Assembly (NCBI GenBank): GCA_029641185.1
Contig: JAPWGK010000003.1
Span: 2,294,001-2,358,000 of the forward strand
From: Pseudofabraea citricarpa
Lineage: Eukaryota > Ascomycota > Leotiomycetes > Helotiales > Dermateaceae
Direction: 5' to 3'
DNA: 64,000 nt
Part shown: positions 11,619 to 22,693 of the stretch, one piece after another
How positions within the stretch are numbered: the stretch's first letter is position 1
Layout: every line of letters starts with the position of its first letter
Position numbers and translations under genes: made by a program
Notes under the pieces: model-generated
Told to the model about the DNA's origin: nothing
The model's database searches: none
The model's input: only the letters and a program-made list of their open reading frames with translations

Positions 11619-12191
11619 ATGTACTTCTCCGCGAGCCTTCTCTTTACCGCTGCGGCTCTCGTGCTCCCCATCACAGCACAAAATACCACCGCAGAAGTCG
11701 GGACCAACTGCAATATCGTGGCGAACCGCACTGTAGCAGCAGGCGACAACCTAGCCAATATCGCCACAGCAGCAAATGTCACACTCGATCAAGTACAATT
11801 CGTCAACACGCAGATTGCCAACCCACGACTAGTCAACGTAGGAGACGTGATAAAGATCCCCGACTCGAGATGCGTGGCTCCCGCTGCCCCTGCACTGGCA
11901 GAACCTACGGCAGTTTGTTCGAATGGAACTGCGGCTACAACGGAGGTCGTCGCGGGTGATAGTCTGATTATCATCGCCAAGGAGAAATTAGGCATCACGC
12001 TGCCGGCTCTGGTGGCTGCGAACCCACAGATCACCGACCCGGCTGCCATCAATGTGGGAGATGTGATTAATATCCCGCTGTGCAATTCCACGGCTGGAGG
12101 AGCAAGTAATAGCACGGCGACTGTGGTATCGTTGAGGGAGAGAGGTGTTACGATGCGTAGAAGGGTTAAGTCGATGAGACGGTCTTCGTGA
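11619..12191 (+). CDS. Secreted protein with two LysM domains (LysM effector-like)
   Basis: A 190-aa single-exon protein. Residues 1-20 form a signal peptide (cleavage near ITAQ). LysM domain 1 spans about residues 30-85 and LysM domain 2 about 99-155. Each has the typical GD(N/S)L...VNVGDVI(K/N)IP pattern and flanking cysteines. LysM domains bind N-acetylglucosamine polymers; in plant-associated fungi such proteins can mask chitin from host receptors or protect hyphae. The tail after residue 165 is strongly basic (RRRVKSMRR), which is unusual for a plain LysM effector and might bind wall polymers or be cut by a Kex2-like protease. Seven or so Asn-X-Ser/Thr sites are present. The effector role is inferred. 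Confidence 0.88.
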   Translation: MYFSASLLFTAAALVLPITAQNTTAEVGTNCNIVANRTVAAGDNLANIATAANVTLDQVQFVNTQIANPRLVNVGDVIKIPDSRCVAPAAPALAEPTAVCSNGTAATTEVVAGDSLIIIAKEKLGITLPALVAANPQITDPAAINVGDVINIPLCNSTAGGASNSTATVVSLRERGVTMRRRVKSMRRSS

Positions 12192-13249
12192 TCATCTTGG
12201 GTTATTTACGGAATGAATTTATGAAATGGCGTATTTTTAGATCACAATTGAAAATGTTTATTGAATACCACAAGGGACTTATTTGGGATTTTGAATTAGT
12301 TTTTATCATTGAAGAAGAAGAAATGTTATTTTTGATTGTGTGTTGTGGGTAGGTACATGTCTCTCCCTCGAATTAAACGACCTTTGAGTTTGTTTTATGC
12401 TACTTATGGTTTCCTTTTCGAATGAGCACGGGGGAAAGCCAAACTCAAGAACCTAAGGTTAAAATGGTTCATCAAGCCTTGTTAAATAAACTTTCCCTGG
12501 AAGTTTGAATATGACATGAAGTATTACCTGCGCCTTCAATACATCATAATCTCTGGATCAGGCAAAGGTTGGCTTGTTTTGTGTATTGATATGAAAGGAC
12601 CGCAGCACATTTCTCCAAAACACAATCTTATGCATAAAAAGAACATCGTTGCGATACCTGTCTTGAGTCCTTTTTGCTTTTCTGGTACTCTTGGCATGGA
12701 CACAGAGACCCGTAATCTGAACTACAAGCTTCAGATATACGTTGGATTCGATAATACAACAATTATCAAGCGTCTAGCAAGTTCTTCAATCGTTCAATCG
12801 CTATGCAGAACCAATCACAAAGGTCCGTCATGTAAGGAAAGGGCATCGCCTACCTTGGTACCTAGGTACTTGAGGTAGAATAGGGGCTACTCGCTTAGCT
12901 ACTAATAATACCTGCCTACTTGCACACTTTAGATAGCAGGATTGGTATACGTTAAATGTTAAGCTTGAGGATCGTGTACTTATATTAGGATTCTACTATC
13001 GACAAAGAGAAGAACAGGAAAAGAAGCACAAGGAAAGAGAAAAGACAATATCGCAAACATCCACCTATGGAAGAATTCTAACGCCATGGTATAGACTATG
13101 TACCTTATACAAATTCCACCTTGTCCGCTTTCCCACCCTCGTCGATTCCATCAACATAATGATCCCAGTTCCCTAGATATAGAAGGCTAAAATAAAAATA
13201 GAAACAAAAGAAACCAAAGAAGAAAAGGAGATCAGAAAAAGAGAGGAAT
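12192..13249. other. Intergenic between LysM gene and methyltransferase
   Basis: These are two convergent 3' flanks. A 120-aa ATG-started frame (12516-12878) shows no recognisable domain and has codon use unlike the neighbours, so I do not call it a gene. The stretch near 13000-13250 is A- and G-rich and is probably the 3' UTR of the methyltransferase. Confidence 0.5.
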
Positions 13250-16075
13250 TCAAATTTGGTCAAGAGGCTTTCTAGCCCATCCGCACACACTCCTCCACCC
13301 AGCACCAGACGCTCTACCCTCCTCAATGATATCTTGCACACCATCAATGGTAGCATCAGGTCCTAGCGTCTGCACTTTGCATCTGAGGAGCCACTTCTCC
13401 CATGCCCATCCACCAACTAACCCAGCAACGCTCGCTACGTTGTTGGTGCTTCCCTGCACCATGGCTTCGAGTTCCAATTTAATTTCCACACCGAGACTGT
13501 CTCGGTCAACAACTCTCTCCACACCTGTACCCATTGGCAAAAACAACCACGCGCGCTTGATATTGACAAATCCCGCTTTCTTCATCCGGCCGAGCCATGC
13601 CTTGGTTGGAGTAGGATCATAGCCAAGTGTCTTCAGATTGAAGCCGAATTCAACGGATTTGGCCAGTCCAATTGGGCCAGCATTGACAATATCGGAGTCC
13701 ATGATAGAGAACTCCAGATATCCGCCCGGTTTGAGAATGCGCATGCATTCCTTGAGGCAGAGATCCCACTCATCTTGACCGTTCTCGCCTTGTGCTCGCA
13801 AGATTGAGTGAACCTCACGCGCACAGATAAGATCAAATTGATTGTCTTTGAATGGAAGCTTAATAAGTCGGTTGACTGCTACTTGACGATGATTGGAAGG
13901 GCCTCGGATATTGGAGTTAGAAAGCTGTCGGAGAGCCTTTGTGGTGACTGTGTAAACCTTAGTGTTTGGGTACTCTACTGCGCAGTGCCAGGCCCAATCA
14001 CAGGTTGCTTGTCCTCCAAGGTCAAGGATACGGGCGCGGTCTCTTGGTGTGCCATCGAATCTAGGTCCCATCGATGAAAGTCGAGCAAGCCTCTTTGCAA
14101 CAGGTGCAGCAATGAGGCGGCCGCCGTTGAGAAGCTTGATGGCCATAACATTCCATGTTGCTGCTGACATCTGTGCCATAGCCTCTCGTTCTTGGTCACG
14201 CTTCAACTTCTCTGGATCCTCAGCCGCAACTTCATCGCCTCGAGCAACGTTTGCAGACATGCGGCGCTTGGCAGATAAAGGAACAACACTAAGCTGATAC
14301 TTGCCAAGAAGTTGAGCTCGGTGAGCAACTGGGAAGGAAACTCGTTGAGCCTGCAGTGCTTCAAACCGTGGCATGCGGTGAATGAAGGTATCGCGATAGC
14401 GGGTCCTGTTCACGAAAAGCTGGAATGCACGGTAGTAAGTTGACTCTTGTTTGTTGAAGCTTTTTGGGACTGGAACAGCAATAACATCGTTGGAGGTTTC
14501 CACAATTTCCGAGAAACGAACAGTCTTGCGTGGGGGTGATTCAGTAGGCTCAGGACTGACAACAGAAGCTCGAACGCTATTTGCACGTTGAAGCAGAGCA
14601 ACTTCATCGTCACGTTCCTCAGTCGGATTGATGAGTGCAGAGAGATATGAGCTCTGTGCTGCTAACCACATACCAGTGCGATCGATGTTCATGACCGCGG
14701 CATCTTGGAGCTTTTGCTCATATCCAATAGCAGGGCCAGACAATATCTCGTCCGCGACCAATTCCTCTTCAACAGGTGCCACAATAGGAACTTCCGTGAC
14801 TGTCTCATCGGAACCAGATGAGTCTTGATGCTTTGGCTTCGGTCGAATCGTCGACCCTGAGTCTTGCTGAGTCAAGTTTGGCCTCGCTGTTGGCAATCCA
14901 TCGGACATTGTTTCCGATACCTCAACAATACGTTCTATAGGCTGTGATGTCCATGGCGTTTTGTAGAAATGTTCGGCAGTAGTAGACGAAGGTGGATGTG
15001 CTGATTCTGGGGTAATTGCAACTAGATGCCAGGTATGTCTAGCACGTGGTGACAATGCCGAGAAGAACCCTCCTGGTGATGGAATTTCGAGTCTTGTTAA
15101 ACTGCTCATGGCTCTTTGTTGCTCTGGAGATAGAACAATTGAATCATTTCGGCGGATTGCAGTAATCAAGGGAGGTAAACTCTGCTGCATCTCCCGAACC
15201 GGAACGGGTTCGGTTTGAGAGATCTCAATTACCTGCTCCGTTTGTTGCTCAAAGAGATCATCGCCTCCAGACAATGCTTGTAATGTAGCGAGCGCACCAG
15301 GTTGTAGTTGAACGCCTGTACCCCAACCGTCCTCGTCTTCGCTGTCGTTTCCAATGTCGGGAGTAGGTGGAGCAGACAGTTGTGCCATCTGCTCCGAGGA
15401 CAAACTTCCGTCAAGAGAAGGCGGCGCAGATGAAGAGGGAACCTCTTGTGATTGAAGATATGAAAAAATAGCTGGCGACATTGGAACCTTTGCAGGAGGA
15501 GTTGGTGGTACAGGAGATGTCAACATTTTGTACACATCAACACCTGGCCATTTATCTCCATGGCTGGAAATTTTCTCTTGTCCTCCAGGAATAACAAGTG
15601 CAGGAAGCGACGCTCGACTGTTTGCAGAGCCAGTGGATGAGCGGCGAGATTTGTCGGACATTCGCCTTACAGCATTCTGTCTCATCCTTGCATTTTTGTT
15701 CCTCTCTATCTCTTCATCGGAGACATCGTACAGATCATCGAACTCAGTAGCATCTGTTGTAAAGCTATCCCTTGTCCAAGGAGCCGAAGAAGGGGTTGGG
15801 GATTCGCAAATGGAATCGGATATCGTTGGTGATGGTGGTATCGGTGCGGACATGAAATGATTTCCACGCGGTGTAGGAAAATGGTCACTAAGGGGGGAAA
15901 GCCAGTGAGCATTCTGTGGTGACCTGTCTCGACCTCTCTTCACTTCTGTCATTGAACCTCTCGCTGATTCCTCATCATCTTCCATTATCGTATTAAGTGA
16001 CCGTCGTCGCCTCTGAACCTGCATAGGCGACGGCGGCTTGTAAGTACTGGCTGGTAGAAAATCTAAAGTCGCCAT
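13250..16075 (-). CDS. Large class I SAM-dependent methyltransferase, disordered N-terminus
   Basis: A 941-aa intronless protein. Residues 1 to about 560 are low complexity (Ser, Pro, Glu) with basic patches at the N-terminus (QRRRRS). A conserved segment (about 560-660) precedes a Rossmann methyltransferase domain at about 670-880. Motif I is ILDLGGQATCDWA, and further SAM-fold signatures are LPFKDNQFDLICAREV and MRILKPGGYLEFS. The substrate cannot be told; such domains occur in fungal regulators and small-molecule methyltransferases. It is not LaeA by length or architecture. The ATG at 16075 directly precedes a hydrophobic and basic N-terminus with no better upstream choice. It is probably a soluble intracellular protein. 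Confidence 0.85.
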   Translation of the reverse strand: MATLDFLPASTYKPPSPMQVQRRRRSLNTIMEDDEESARGSMTEVKRGRDRSPQNAHWLSPLSDHFPTPRGNHFMSAPIPPSPTISDSICESPTPSSAPWTRDSFTTDATEFDDLYDVSDEEIERNKNARMRQNAVRRMSDKSRRSSTGSANSRASLPALVIPGGQEKISSHGDKWPGVDVYKMLTSPVPPTPPAKVPMSPAIFSYLQSQEVPSSSAPPSLDGSLSSEQMAQLSAPPTPDIGNDSEDEDGWGTGVQLQPGALATLQALSGGDDLFEQQTEQVIEISQTEPVPVREMQQSLPPLITAIRRNDSIVLSPEQQRAMSSLTRLEIPSPGGFFSALSPRARHTWHLVAITPESAHPPSSTTAEHFYKTPWTSQPIERIVEVSETMSDGLPTARPNLTQQDSGSTIRPKPKHQDSSGSDETVTEVPIVAPVEEELVADEILSGPAIGYEQKLQDAAVMNIDRTGMWLAAQSSYLSALINPTEERDDEVALLQRANSVRASVVSPEPTESPPRKTVRFSEIVETSNDVIAVPVPKSFNKQESTYYRAFQLFVNRTRYRDTFIHRMPRFEALQAQRVSFPVAHRAQLLGKYQLSVVPLSAKRRMSANVARGDEVAAEDPEKLKRDQEREAMAQMSAATWNVMAIKLLNGGRLIAAPVAKRLARLSSMGPRFDGTPRDRARILDLGGQATCDWAWHCAVEYPNTKVYTVTTKALRQLSNSNIRGPSNHRQVAVNRLIKLPFKDNQFDLICAREVHSILRAQGENGQDEWDLCLKECMRILKPGGYLEFSIMDSDIVNAGPIGLAKSVEFGFNLKTLGYDPTPTKAWLGRMKKAGFVNIKRAWLFLPMGTGVERVVDRDSLGVEIKLELEAMVQGSTNNVASVAGLVGGWAWEKWLLRCKVQTLGPDATIDGVQDIIEEGRASGAGWRSVCGWARKPLDQI

Positions 16076-17294
16076 TTTGTAAAATCCTGGAACGCCAGTA
16101 CCAGATGCTGCGTCCCTCTTCTGTCGAAAATCCCAGATAAGTAATTGTTTGTAGACGACCAGCGTCCTTGCAGTAAGAAAATATTATAAACGATAGTATG
16201 CTTCGATCAACGAAGACTTTGTAAAGCAGGCGACGGCAGCATCAAAGACAACCAGAACAGCAAGAAGATGAGCAGAAAGAATACTTAGACCTGTTTTGGG
16301 TAGCGACAATGTTTATACGGATATGAGATGGCCTCACCGTTGCCAGCCAGCGCCAAATGCCACCGGCAGCGCTAACGTCAGACATGATGATCATGGATAT
16401 CGGGTCCCAATCTGGGCCTGCAGTATTGAATAACCGGCATGCGCACGCAGAGGCGCCACAAGCCTAACTTCATTGCTTCGAGAAACAACCCGAAAAGAGG
16501 TAGGCGAAGAAGTGTTTACCATGCTGCTGCCCCACCGGATATTAAGTCCTTGACCTGGCATCCAATGGGGCCGGAACACCAGATCATCTACAGACACTGT
16601 CCGCAGAAGACCCAAAATTAGCATCTTGGGTATGCAATGGCGCGCGCAACCATCTGGATTCTGGAGTCGCTGGGGGGTGATTGGCGCTTGTGTGCAGATG
16701 CTTCGTCCTATCAGGGTCCACAACGGATGCTGGGCGCGTAGGGTGACTGGCCCTTTCCAGCGCATGCTGTATGCAGCCGTGTGACTGGACATGCATTTCT
16801 GATGAAGGAGTCGACATCTTCGTCGGAAGAATTCATTTACCAGCTCATCCGGCAAGTAGAGAGGCCTTGTAACTTGCGAGAGAGTCCTGTTGAAGAAGCC
16901 GCATGAACACCGCTGCTTAAAATAGACAGACAGATCGTGGGGAAATATCGAGAGGACGCAAGAATAGATGGCAATAGTCTGTACGGGAGCTTATCTGGAC
17001 TGCTGGGTGCATTGTCGCCAATGGATGTGGCGATGGATATATTGAAGGGGTTGGACCGAACGGTTTGTGGAGAGGCGCAGGTAGTGATTAACCGTTTGAG
17101 GTTTTTGCAGTACAAATATTCAACTCGCGTCACATGACAATCGCTAACCTCGAACATTGATTGCGAGGAACTCTTTTATTATCAACGACAGACGCTTCAA
17201 CATGATTCTGTCAGACGCACTGATTTCTATCTAACCGGGTATGATTCTGCGAACGCCTTCAGTGGTATATGCCCGCTCAAATCCAATTGTCTGC
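16076..17294. other. Intergenic, 1.2 kb
   Basis: This stretch holds the promoter side of the methyltransferase and the 3' flank of RNA1. Frames at 16391-16855 (-) and 16837-17157 (-) are ATG-less or featureless and are not supported as genes. No repeat is obvious. Confidence 0.5.
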
Positions 17295-18612
17295 TCAAAT
17301 CTCCGTCTTGCCAAGTGTCTTTGCCAGGTCGTCAACGTCTTTATCTTGCTTCTGTGCAACAGGTTCTTCTTGAGCCTCCTCAGCCTCCTCAAGAAGTTTC
17401 TCGCGTCGCTCTGCCGCCTCTTCCTCCTCCTCTACCTCGCTGTCCTCTTCTCCATCACTCTCATCTTCTAGGTCACTGAGACTGTCGACACCCCAGTCAT
17501 CTTCCAAGACAACGTCACCAGCCAGCTTCTCCTTGCGCTCCTCAAGAAGTTCCTTCAACTCCCCGATTGAAGGATCCTCCTCTGAGAATTTGTTCCCGTT
17601 CAACTCAATCTTCTTTAGAGCTGGTAGTGCGGTCTTTGCTGCTTCAGCGAATGCCTTAAGCCCCTTGGCAGTGATGTCGTTGTATTGTAGTCGTAAAATC
17701 TCCAGCTTCTTGTTGCCCCCTTTTGCAAGTGCATTGGCAACAACTACACCACCCTTTGCGCTCAGCAACGAATCCCCGACACCTAACTCTTGGATCTCAG
17801 TCCATTCAGCGACAACCTTCGCCAAAGCCTTCGAGCCGAGTAAAGTAAAAGTGTTATCTTGTAAATCTAAGACCTGGATTCCCTTTGCGTGTTTTAATCC
17901 ATCGGTTAACAGATGCGAAATTCCCTCCTGTCTGATACCGTTTTGCACCATCTTGACTGTCTTGATTCCTGTATGTAGGCTATAAGCTTTGGCCCATGCC
18001 GTCATGCTTCCATTCTCGAGTCTATTCCGCCCGCAGATCACAGTCTCAAGATCTGGAACTTGCTCTCCATTCTTTCTTGCTGTGATCTTCTTGGCGTGTA
18101 ACTCAGATAGTGCGTCTGCGATTAAGATACCGGCGTGTGGGCCAAGGCCATTGTTATTAAGAATAAGATGTTGTAGAGGTACGTGAAGAGAGAGGAAGGC
18201 AACGAGTGGCGCCTGTGTGTTTAAACCAAAAGCATTATCGTTGAGGTTCACAGTATGAAGATTTGGGAGGGTAAGAAGCGCGGTAAGAAGTGAGGAGAGT
18301 GCTTGTGGGATTTCGTTGAGCAGACGTCCTGTAAATATATCGGCAAAGTTGGCAACCTAAAGCAAGGGAGTTAGTTGTGCTGCGTAGATAGATAGCTCAA
18401 CTCAGGGAGGAATATACCTTAAGGGTTTTCTTTGTCTGTAGAACTTCACCCAAGGCCTTGCAAGCTTCTACACCGAGAGTGTTTCCAAGAAACCGGACCT
18501 CTTCAACATCGTTCATCGCACGAAGGGACTCGATGTGGGATTCCAGATCCGCTGCGGTATCCAGCTTCAGCCCCTTGCCCTCCAAACTAAAGATCTTTGT
18601 AGTGGCAGCCAT
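17295..18612 (-). CDS. RNA1: Ran GTPase-activating protein RNA1
   Basis: RanGAP stimulates GTP hydrolysis by Ran in the cytoplasm and so drives nuclear transport. The model is complement(17295..18356, 18418..18612), 418 aa. The N-terminus (MAATTKIFSLEGKGLK) is typical. The body is a run of leucine-rich repeats of the RanGAP type (for example LNDNAFG, LQDNTFT, LQYNDIT, LNGNKF). After residue about 350 there is the expected very acidic tail (DLEDESDGEEDSEVEEEEE) followed by a short C-terminus. The 61-bp intron starts directly after LQTKKTLK and restores the repeat register. Length matches fungal Rna1 (386-420 aa). The gene is divergent from COX17, with 288 bp between start codons. Confidence 0.96.
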
Positions 18613-18900
18613 GTCGGGAAAGTATGTTTAAGGCCAAAGGATATGCGCAAGTTGGTACGATGAGTATGCTGCGTGCAAGAAGTCGAAGTTGTTTACTTTG
18701 TGTTCTCGTGGTGGGGGTGAAATTTAGTGGGGAGAGATTTAGCGTTCCTGAGCCCAATCGCCGACGTGCAGGGGTGCAGGGATCAAGTTCCGTTCCGTAT
18801 CGGATGTCGTGATGATTTCAAATACAGCTAACATTCTACGTTTACATTAATACCGCCGTTCGCTATAGTAACCTCCCAACTCATCTCAACTACCTGCGAA

Positions 18901-19245
18901 ATGGACTCTAAGATCTCAAATCTCGGTATGCATAATCTTCCTCCTCAGATCACTCCAATTGACCGAGATCCTGCAGCAAGCGCAACCGTGACATCCGGTA
19001 ACATGGGGAGTGATTTAAAGACGTCACAAGCAGCCTCCGGACCCAAGGTAATTAGTCACTTTGAATCTCTGCAAAGCACATTTTCTGAACACTCAAAATA
19101 GCCATGCTGTGTCTGCAAGGAAGAGAAAGCCACGCGCGACGAATGTATGCTGTTCAGCAACGCCAAAGATCCTCAGAAAGACTGCGCTTCTACCATCGAC
19201 AAATATCGTAGTTGTATGAAGGGATTTGGATTCGATCTGGCTTGA
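18901..19245 (+). CDS. COX17: Copper chaperone COX17
   Basis: A small protein of the mitochondrial intermembrane space that delivers Cu(I) to Sco1 and Cox11 for cytochrome c oxidase assembly. The model is 18901..19047 and 19102..19245, 96 aa. Exon 2 supplies the whole conserved core: the Cys-Cys-X-Cys copper site (Cys51, Cys52, Cys54) and a twin CX9C fold (Cys54/Cys64 and Cys77/Cys87), ending in the family-typical MKGFGF. The N-terminal 45 residues are variable, and a start at Met10 (18928) is possible. The intron is 54 bp. It shares a short promoter with RNA1 and converges on COG6. Confidence 0.95.
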
Positions 19246-19607
19246 GAGGGGAACTTGATTATGCATGGATGTTGTATATCAAAAAATAATACGGGTATCA
19301 GTGGGATGTACTATTAAGTGGGAGGCGTACATGCATTGCGAAGGTGTATACTTGCTCTGGGGAACATGAGCATTGTAAAGATATATTACATTAAACAACG
19401 AAGAAATCCCATCTCACCGAGGTCCCAGCTTGTTTACAGTGGATTCAAATTGAACCAATGATGGTCTACACAGCTATAAGGTTAACAGAAAGTGGTTTAA
19501 TTTTCCCTTGCCATATGCCAAACCTGTTTACAAAACATTCAAAATACCAGTGACAATCCCACCTGACGCCCAACCCATGCCCATATATACCAGATTCAAA
19601 AGTGGTA
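19246..19607. other. Convergent 3' flanks of COX17 and COG6
   Basis: A 362-bp spacer between two convergent stop codons. I see no gene in it. Confidence 0.6.
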
Positions 19608-22232
19608 TCATAGCCCTGCAAGCACGCTTTGAACTCCCACACTCGAAGAATCATCTCGCTTTACTACGTAAGCTCTGAAATCGGCCTTCTGCAGCTTCTT
19701 GCCTACACCACCTACAACAGCTCCAACTTGTAAGAAGCGAGACCTCTCACGGAGAGCCTCGGGTCCGATAATGAACAGGTTACCAATCTCACTGAGCAAT
19801 TCAACACTAGCTTCTGCTTCTTTCGTTAAGGGCAGTTCTTTCAAAGTTGAGACATATCTAGAGATATCCTTTGTGACCATAAGTCCACCAGTGGCATTTA
19901 CCTGGAACTTTTTGAAGTGCTCGAATAGAAGATCACGGACGCTGAAGGCAAGCTCGCAGCTGAAGACCTCCAGGTTCTGGCCATCAACGGCTTGGGCTGA
20001 GAGTGTAGCAACGCGGCCTAGAAAGGTACAAATTGTGAGACATGCCGGTGTCTGCAACGATTCAAAAACAGCGTCCAGATCACTGTCCTTGGGTCGAAAA
20101 TCAAGTTTCTTCTGAGTCGCCAATGCTTTCGTCACCCAGTTAATGATTACTGTGAGAGAGCTTTTCAAAATTGTGTTGGTCTTCCTCTCAATTCTTTCAA
20201 CGCCTTGCTTTGCTTGAATTTCCATGGAGCGACGAACTGTCGTATTCCCTTCAGCAAGGCGTATAAGTACTGCATTTATGAATCGGGACATGATGTTCGT
20301 GATGGTTATAGCAGGTTGCAACGATGGTAGATATGCAAGGTCCGGTTCCGTCTTGATTGTCTCCTGAACAACAGCAGCATCCGTTGCGGCATCCAAGGCG
20401 GTCTCTATATAGACCTGGCCCATGCTTGTCAGAAGTAGGTTAAGTAATGCTGCAACATCCTTAGGAGTGTCGCTCCCACTACCAAGTTCTAGTGCTCGCC
20501 GAACGCTCTCTGCCATCCACTTCAGCATACGTTTAGCATTTGGCACACTCAAAACACCATCCTCATCTGTAACTTCCACTTCATTCTTATTATCGTTCTC
20601 CTGAATACCGGCAACCCTGATCATCATAGCCTTCTGTGTTGCTGTGAGCTCGGAAGAGTCAAGACGATCAATGTACGCATCTTTAGCTGTAGCTAGAAGT
20701 TGTGTCCCTTGTTGCGCAAGCGAAGCCATGAATCCTGTTGGCACCTTTTTTCGCCTCGAATGATAGATTGTGAATTTGAACAGTAATGAAGAATATAATT
20801 CCTCCAAACTCCTCCTTTCACGGTCGATATATGAGTTACCAACAAGGTACGGTACAAACAACTCGTCGAGTTGCTGATCCAGACTAAGTGCTGTCTGGGC
20901 CGAGCAGGCTTCAGGATGCTCTGTTAGGCCATGCGATTTTAGATCTTCAATCAAGGTATTAATGTAGCTCCTCGAGGCATGCAGTGATCGCAAAAAAGCC
21001 AGAGATGAGATTGTGTCAGCTTTCTCAAGAACCATTTCCAGACGTTGTTGTATGGACTGTTGAAACACTCTCTGGATGAATTTGGTCAGGACCACTTCAT
21101 AGTTCGGAAAAGCACGCTTGATGATGAACGACTCGTCTTGCATCACTACCCTGACTTCATCTATCAAGGATTGCAGGGTGGGCTCAACCCCTGGAGGATC
21201 GGAATCTGGATCTGCTAAATTGTCCCAGGTATCGTTGTCTGTCATGACTTCTTCTGTGATGAGTTGGTTGCGATCTATGAAGAACTGATGCTGATTGAGA
21301 AATATTGCAACCACACTAGAACCGCCATTAAAGTCATGCAATACTTTTGCGCACTCCAGCATAGCTTCGAAATTCTGCCTCCGGTAGCTATCGTTAAATT
21401 GTTTGAGAAGATCCTTTTCCAAAGTCTCAGAGAACTTTTCAATTATTTCCCTGGTGTTGTGGTACTTGTATCCTACAATACCATTGGTAACGCCATTCAC
21501 TTTCCTTGTTGGTGCCCAGGAATTAGCATCGAGTCTCTGGCTCATGCGCATGAGTTGTCGAGCGATAACAGCACATCGCACCTTGTTTTCTCCACCACCT
21601 TGTCGTTGAATTTCTTCCAGAGATGTCAACTCGCCCTGGTCGCTAACTTCCAGCCAACACTGGATAAGGAAAGTTGCGTCCTGTGCTCGCCTCCTTTGCT
21701 TGTCCAGATCCTCGAGCTTCTCTCCAATCTGCACCGCAACATTGCCTCCTCCATCCTGGCGTCCGTTTCGATCATTTCCGTTCAGTGCATTCGGATTATT
21801 AAGCGTCACATCCAAGGCTTCGAAAGAGTCTATGGACTGGTCGAGCTTTCGTCCCATGGTGTCAAGGGTCTGGTCATGTTGTACCTCGGCGCGCCGGACA
21901 GATGTCAAGAGGTCGGTTTCTTTCTCCTCGAGCTCCTCGGAGAGCGAAGCTAGTTGTGATAATGCATCTTGAAAAGGTCAGCCGTCAGAATTTACGGATG
22001 TAAACTGCGTGGTGGGGTATAATTTACTCTCAAAGGTTCGTATCAATGGTTTCGGATCAAACGCCTGCTGCCCAGGGCCCGACCTTCGATTCTGCGGGAT
22101 GGCGCTTTCTGAAAGACTTTCCACAAAATCGCGCACAATAAAGTCCTTGTTTGAGAAGTTCTCTAAGGTGAAGCTGGGACCTGTAGGGAATATGCTCTTC
22201 CCACTTGCGGAGTTACCATTAAGAGGTGCCAT
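19608..22232 (-). CDS. COG6: Conserved oligomeric Golgi complex subunit 6
   Basis: A subunit of lobe B of the COG tethering complex, which acts in retrograde traffic within the Golgi. The model is complement(19608..21967, 22028..22232), 854 aa, with a 60-bp intron in phase 1. Exon 1 carries an N-terminal segment with a proline-poor linker (KPLIRTFE), continued in exon 2 by a heptad-rich region (LASLSEELEEKETDLL) fitting the N-terminal coiled coil of COG subunits. The remainder is helical COG6 domain (for example AMLECAKVLHDF, IYHSRRKKVPTGFMASL). The long frame itself starts at a non-ATG codon, which is why exon 1 was sought. It is convergent with COX17. Confidence 0.92.
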
Positions 22233-22693
22233 TGATGACTCTCGCAGCTTTCAGAGGCGCGTTGCTACATTGAACAGTGCCGTCTTGCTATTCTGTCGAG
22301 TACATCTGCTGTGTTTGTAACATGCGGATTACTAGATAGGTAGACATGGGACATCGGGTTGTGAACGGACATTAGCATAGCGATTAGGTGTCTGGAGATT
22401 GGCCTGGCTGGATCAAAAGATGTGGTGTGATTTTAACCGCAGCCTGGCAGTTGTGTTCCTGATTTAGACACATAGTGACGAGTTATCACTACTCAGCCAC
22501 CCGCTCGGCCACTACCAAGAATCCCGTCTTCCAAGATTCAACAACTTCAGCTGTAGCTACAAACCATGTTGCTCCCTTGCTGCCACAATTCCATTCCTTT
22601 AAATTAGAGGGCAGATCATACTTGAGACTTTAATCTTCAGCTCTTCAGCATTCACTTTGCATTTGCATCCACCAAAATACAAGAGAAGCCAGA
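22233..22693. other. Divergent promoter region COG6 / NUS1
   Basis: This 461-bp spacer separates two divergent start codons. I see no gene and no clear element beyond a CT-rich leader before NUS1. Confidence 0.5.

Noticed and set aside
12516..12878. 120-aa ATG-started frame between the LysM and methyltransferase genes
   Set aside because: No domain, signal peptide or splice structure; likely chance in a 3' flank.
16391..16855. 154-aa minus-strand frame
   Set aside because: It starts at a non-ATG codon as read and has Cys/Arg/His-rich random composition.
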